Below are positions 4,821 to 5,458 of a stretch of 5,458 nt of DNA, one piece after another; positions within the stretch are counted from its first letter, which is position 1, and every line of letters starts with the position of its first letter. The position numbers and the translations under genes were made by a program. Below the pieces are notes generated by a model. That model did not search any database. It was not told where the DNA came from and saw nothing but the letters and a program-made list of their open reading frames with translations. The stretch is from Clostridiales bacterium (GTDB lineage: Bacteria; Bacillota; Clostridia; TANB77; CAG-508), in NCBI GenBank assembly GCA_003518755.1, contig DOYA01000113.1:1-5458 (forward strand), read 5' to 3'.

Positions 4821-5458
4821 ATGGATGAAAACAATGATATTATTCAGAAGATAATATATAATGAGCCAATGAAAAAACATACATCATTCAAAATAGGTGG
4901 AAATGCGGATTTTTTTGTTAGTGTTAAAACTATAGAAGAATTAAAACAAGCATTGTTTTATGCAAAACAAAAACAAATTTCACGTACTATTATAGGCAAT
5001 GGAACTAATATATTAGTATCAGATAGTGGGATAAGAGGAATAGTAATCAAGATAGATATTCAGAAATTTGACCTAAAAGAAGAAAATGATTATATAGAAA
5101 TAAGTGTTGGAAGTGGTAATAAAATGATGGCTTTAGCAACACAATTAAAAAAACAAGAAATTTCGGGGTTTGAACAATTATCAGGTATTCCTGGAACAAT
5201 TGGTGGTGCAATTTATATGAATGCTGGAGCATACGGAAAAGAAATGAAAGATATAGTTATTTCTACAAGATGTATGAATATGAAAGGGGAGATATTTGAA
5301 CTTTCAAACGAAGAGCAAAAATTTGAATATAGATCAAGTGTGTTTAATACTAAAGAATATATAATTCTTGAGGCAAAATTAAAATTAAAAAAAGGAAAAA
5401 AAGAAGATATTGAACTACAAATGAATGAATATTTAAACCAAAGAAAAGAAAAACAACC
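4821..5458 (+). CDS. murB: UDP-N-acetylenolpyruvoylglucosamine reductase (MurB), 3' end cut by the window
   Basis: The frame is open from the ATG at 4821 to the window edge (212 complete codons of about 300 expected). MurB uses FAD and NADPH to reduce UDP-GlcNAc-enolpyruvate to UDP-MurNAc in the cytoplasm, the second committed step of peptidoglycan synthesis. The FAD-binding domain shows HTSFKIGGNADFFV (20-33) and GNGTNILVSD (59-68). The conserved SGFEQLSGIPGTIGGAIYMNAGAYG lies at 115-139, and FEYRSSVF (168-175) carries the substrate/active-site Tyr-Arg pair. The catalytic serine (in the later AGSxF motif) and glutamate lie beyond the edge. The last residues, QRKEKQP, are where the 'YPSAGS' block normally follows. 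No lesion is seen. It diverges from the nfeD-SPFH operon and has its own promoter. Confidence 0.96.
   Translation, partial: MDENNDIIQKIIYNEPMKKHTSFKIGGNADFFVSVKTIEELKQALFYAKQKQISRTIIGNGTNILVSDSGIRGIVIKIDIQKFDLKEENDYIEISVGSGNKMMALATQLKKQEISGFEQLSGIPGTIGGAIYMNAGAYGKEMKDIVISTRCMNMKGEIFELSNEEQKFEYRSSVFNTKEYIILEAKLKLKKGKKEDIELQMNEYLNQRKEKQ

Overview
The window looks like chromosomal DNA of an AT-rich, low-GC Gram-positive bacterium, most likely an uncultured gut-type member of class Clostridia (Bacillota). The signs are the strong AT bias, heavy use of AGA and ATA codons, strong AGGAGG-type ribosome binding sites, consensus sigma-A promoters, and protein types common in that group: a KilA-N protein, a prepilin-like protein with the GITLIALVVTIIVLLILAG leader, and an NfeD/SPFH pair. 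The species cannot be named from this sequence alone.

Left half (1 to about 3255) is accessory DNA with several broken genes. It holds a phage-type KilA-N gene on the minus strand, whose promoter spacer contains a LexA-like box. Next comes a decayed RelB/DinJ-YafQ-type toxin-antitoxin pair: the antitoxin has a nonsense codon and the toxin has no histidine at all. A gene-free stretch follows, with a long nested hairpin and an (AT)8 tract. The last gene here is a large prepilin-like secreted or surface protein whose last ~39 codons are displaced by a frameshift. A long hairpin of the kind seen in REP/IS200-type elements closes this half and doubles as a plausible terminator for the gene converging on it.

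Right half (3265 to 5458) is core-like and intact. A two-gene minus-strand operon encodes a short NfeD-like membrane protein followed by a QmcA-like SPFH (stomatin/prohibitin) protein, a well-known bacterial partnership in membrane microdomain organisation. Its promoter is close to consensus, with a perfect 9-bp-arm palindrome exactly at the predicted start of transcription. Facing the other way is murB (peptidoglycan precursor synthesis), which runs off the right edge.

No complete novel multi-gene system is visible. The points most worth checking are the prepilin-like protein with its C-type-lectin/FGE-like tail and frameshift, the LexA-like site on the KilA-N gene, and the palindrome at the nfeD-SPFH start site. 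No rRNA, tRNA, CRISPR array or intact transposase was seen.
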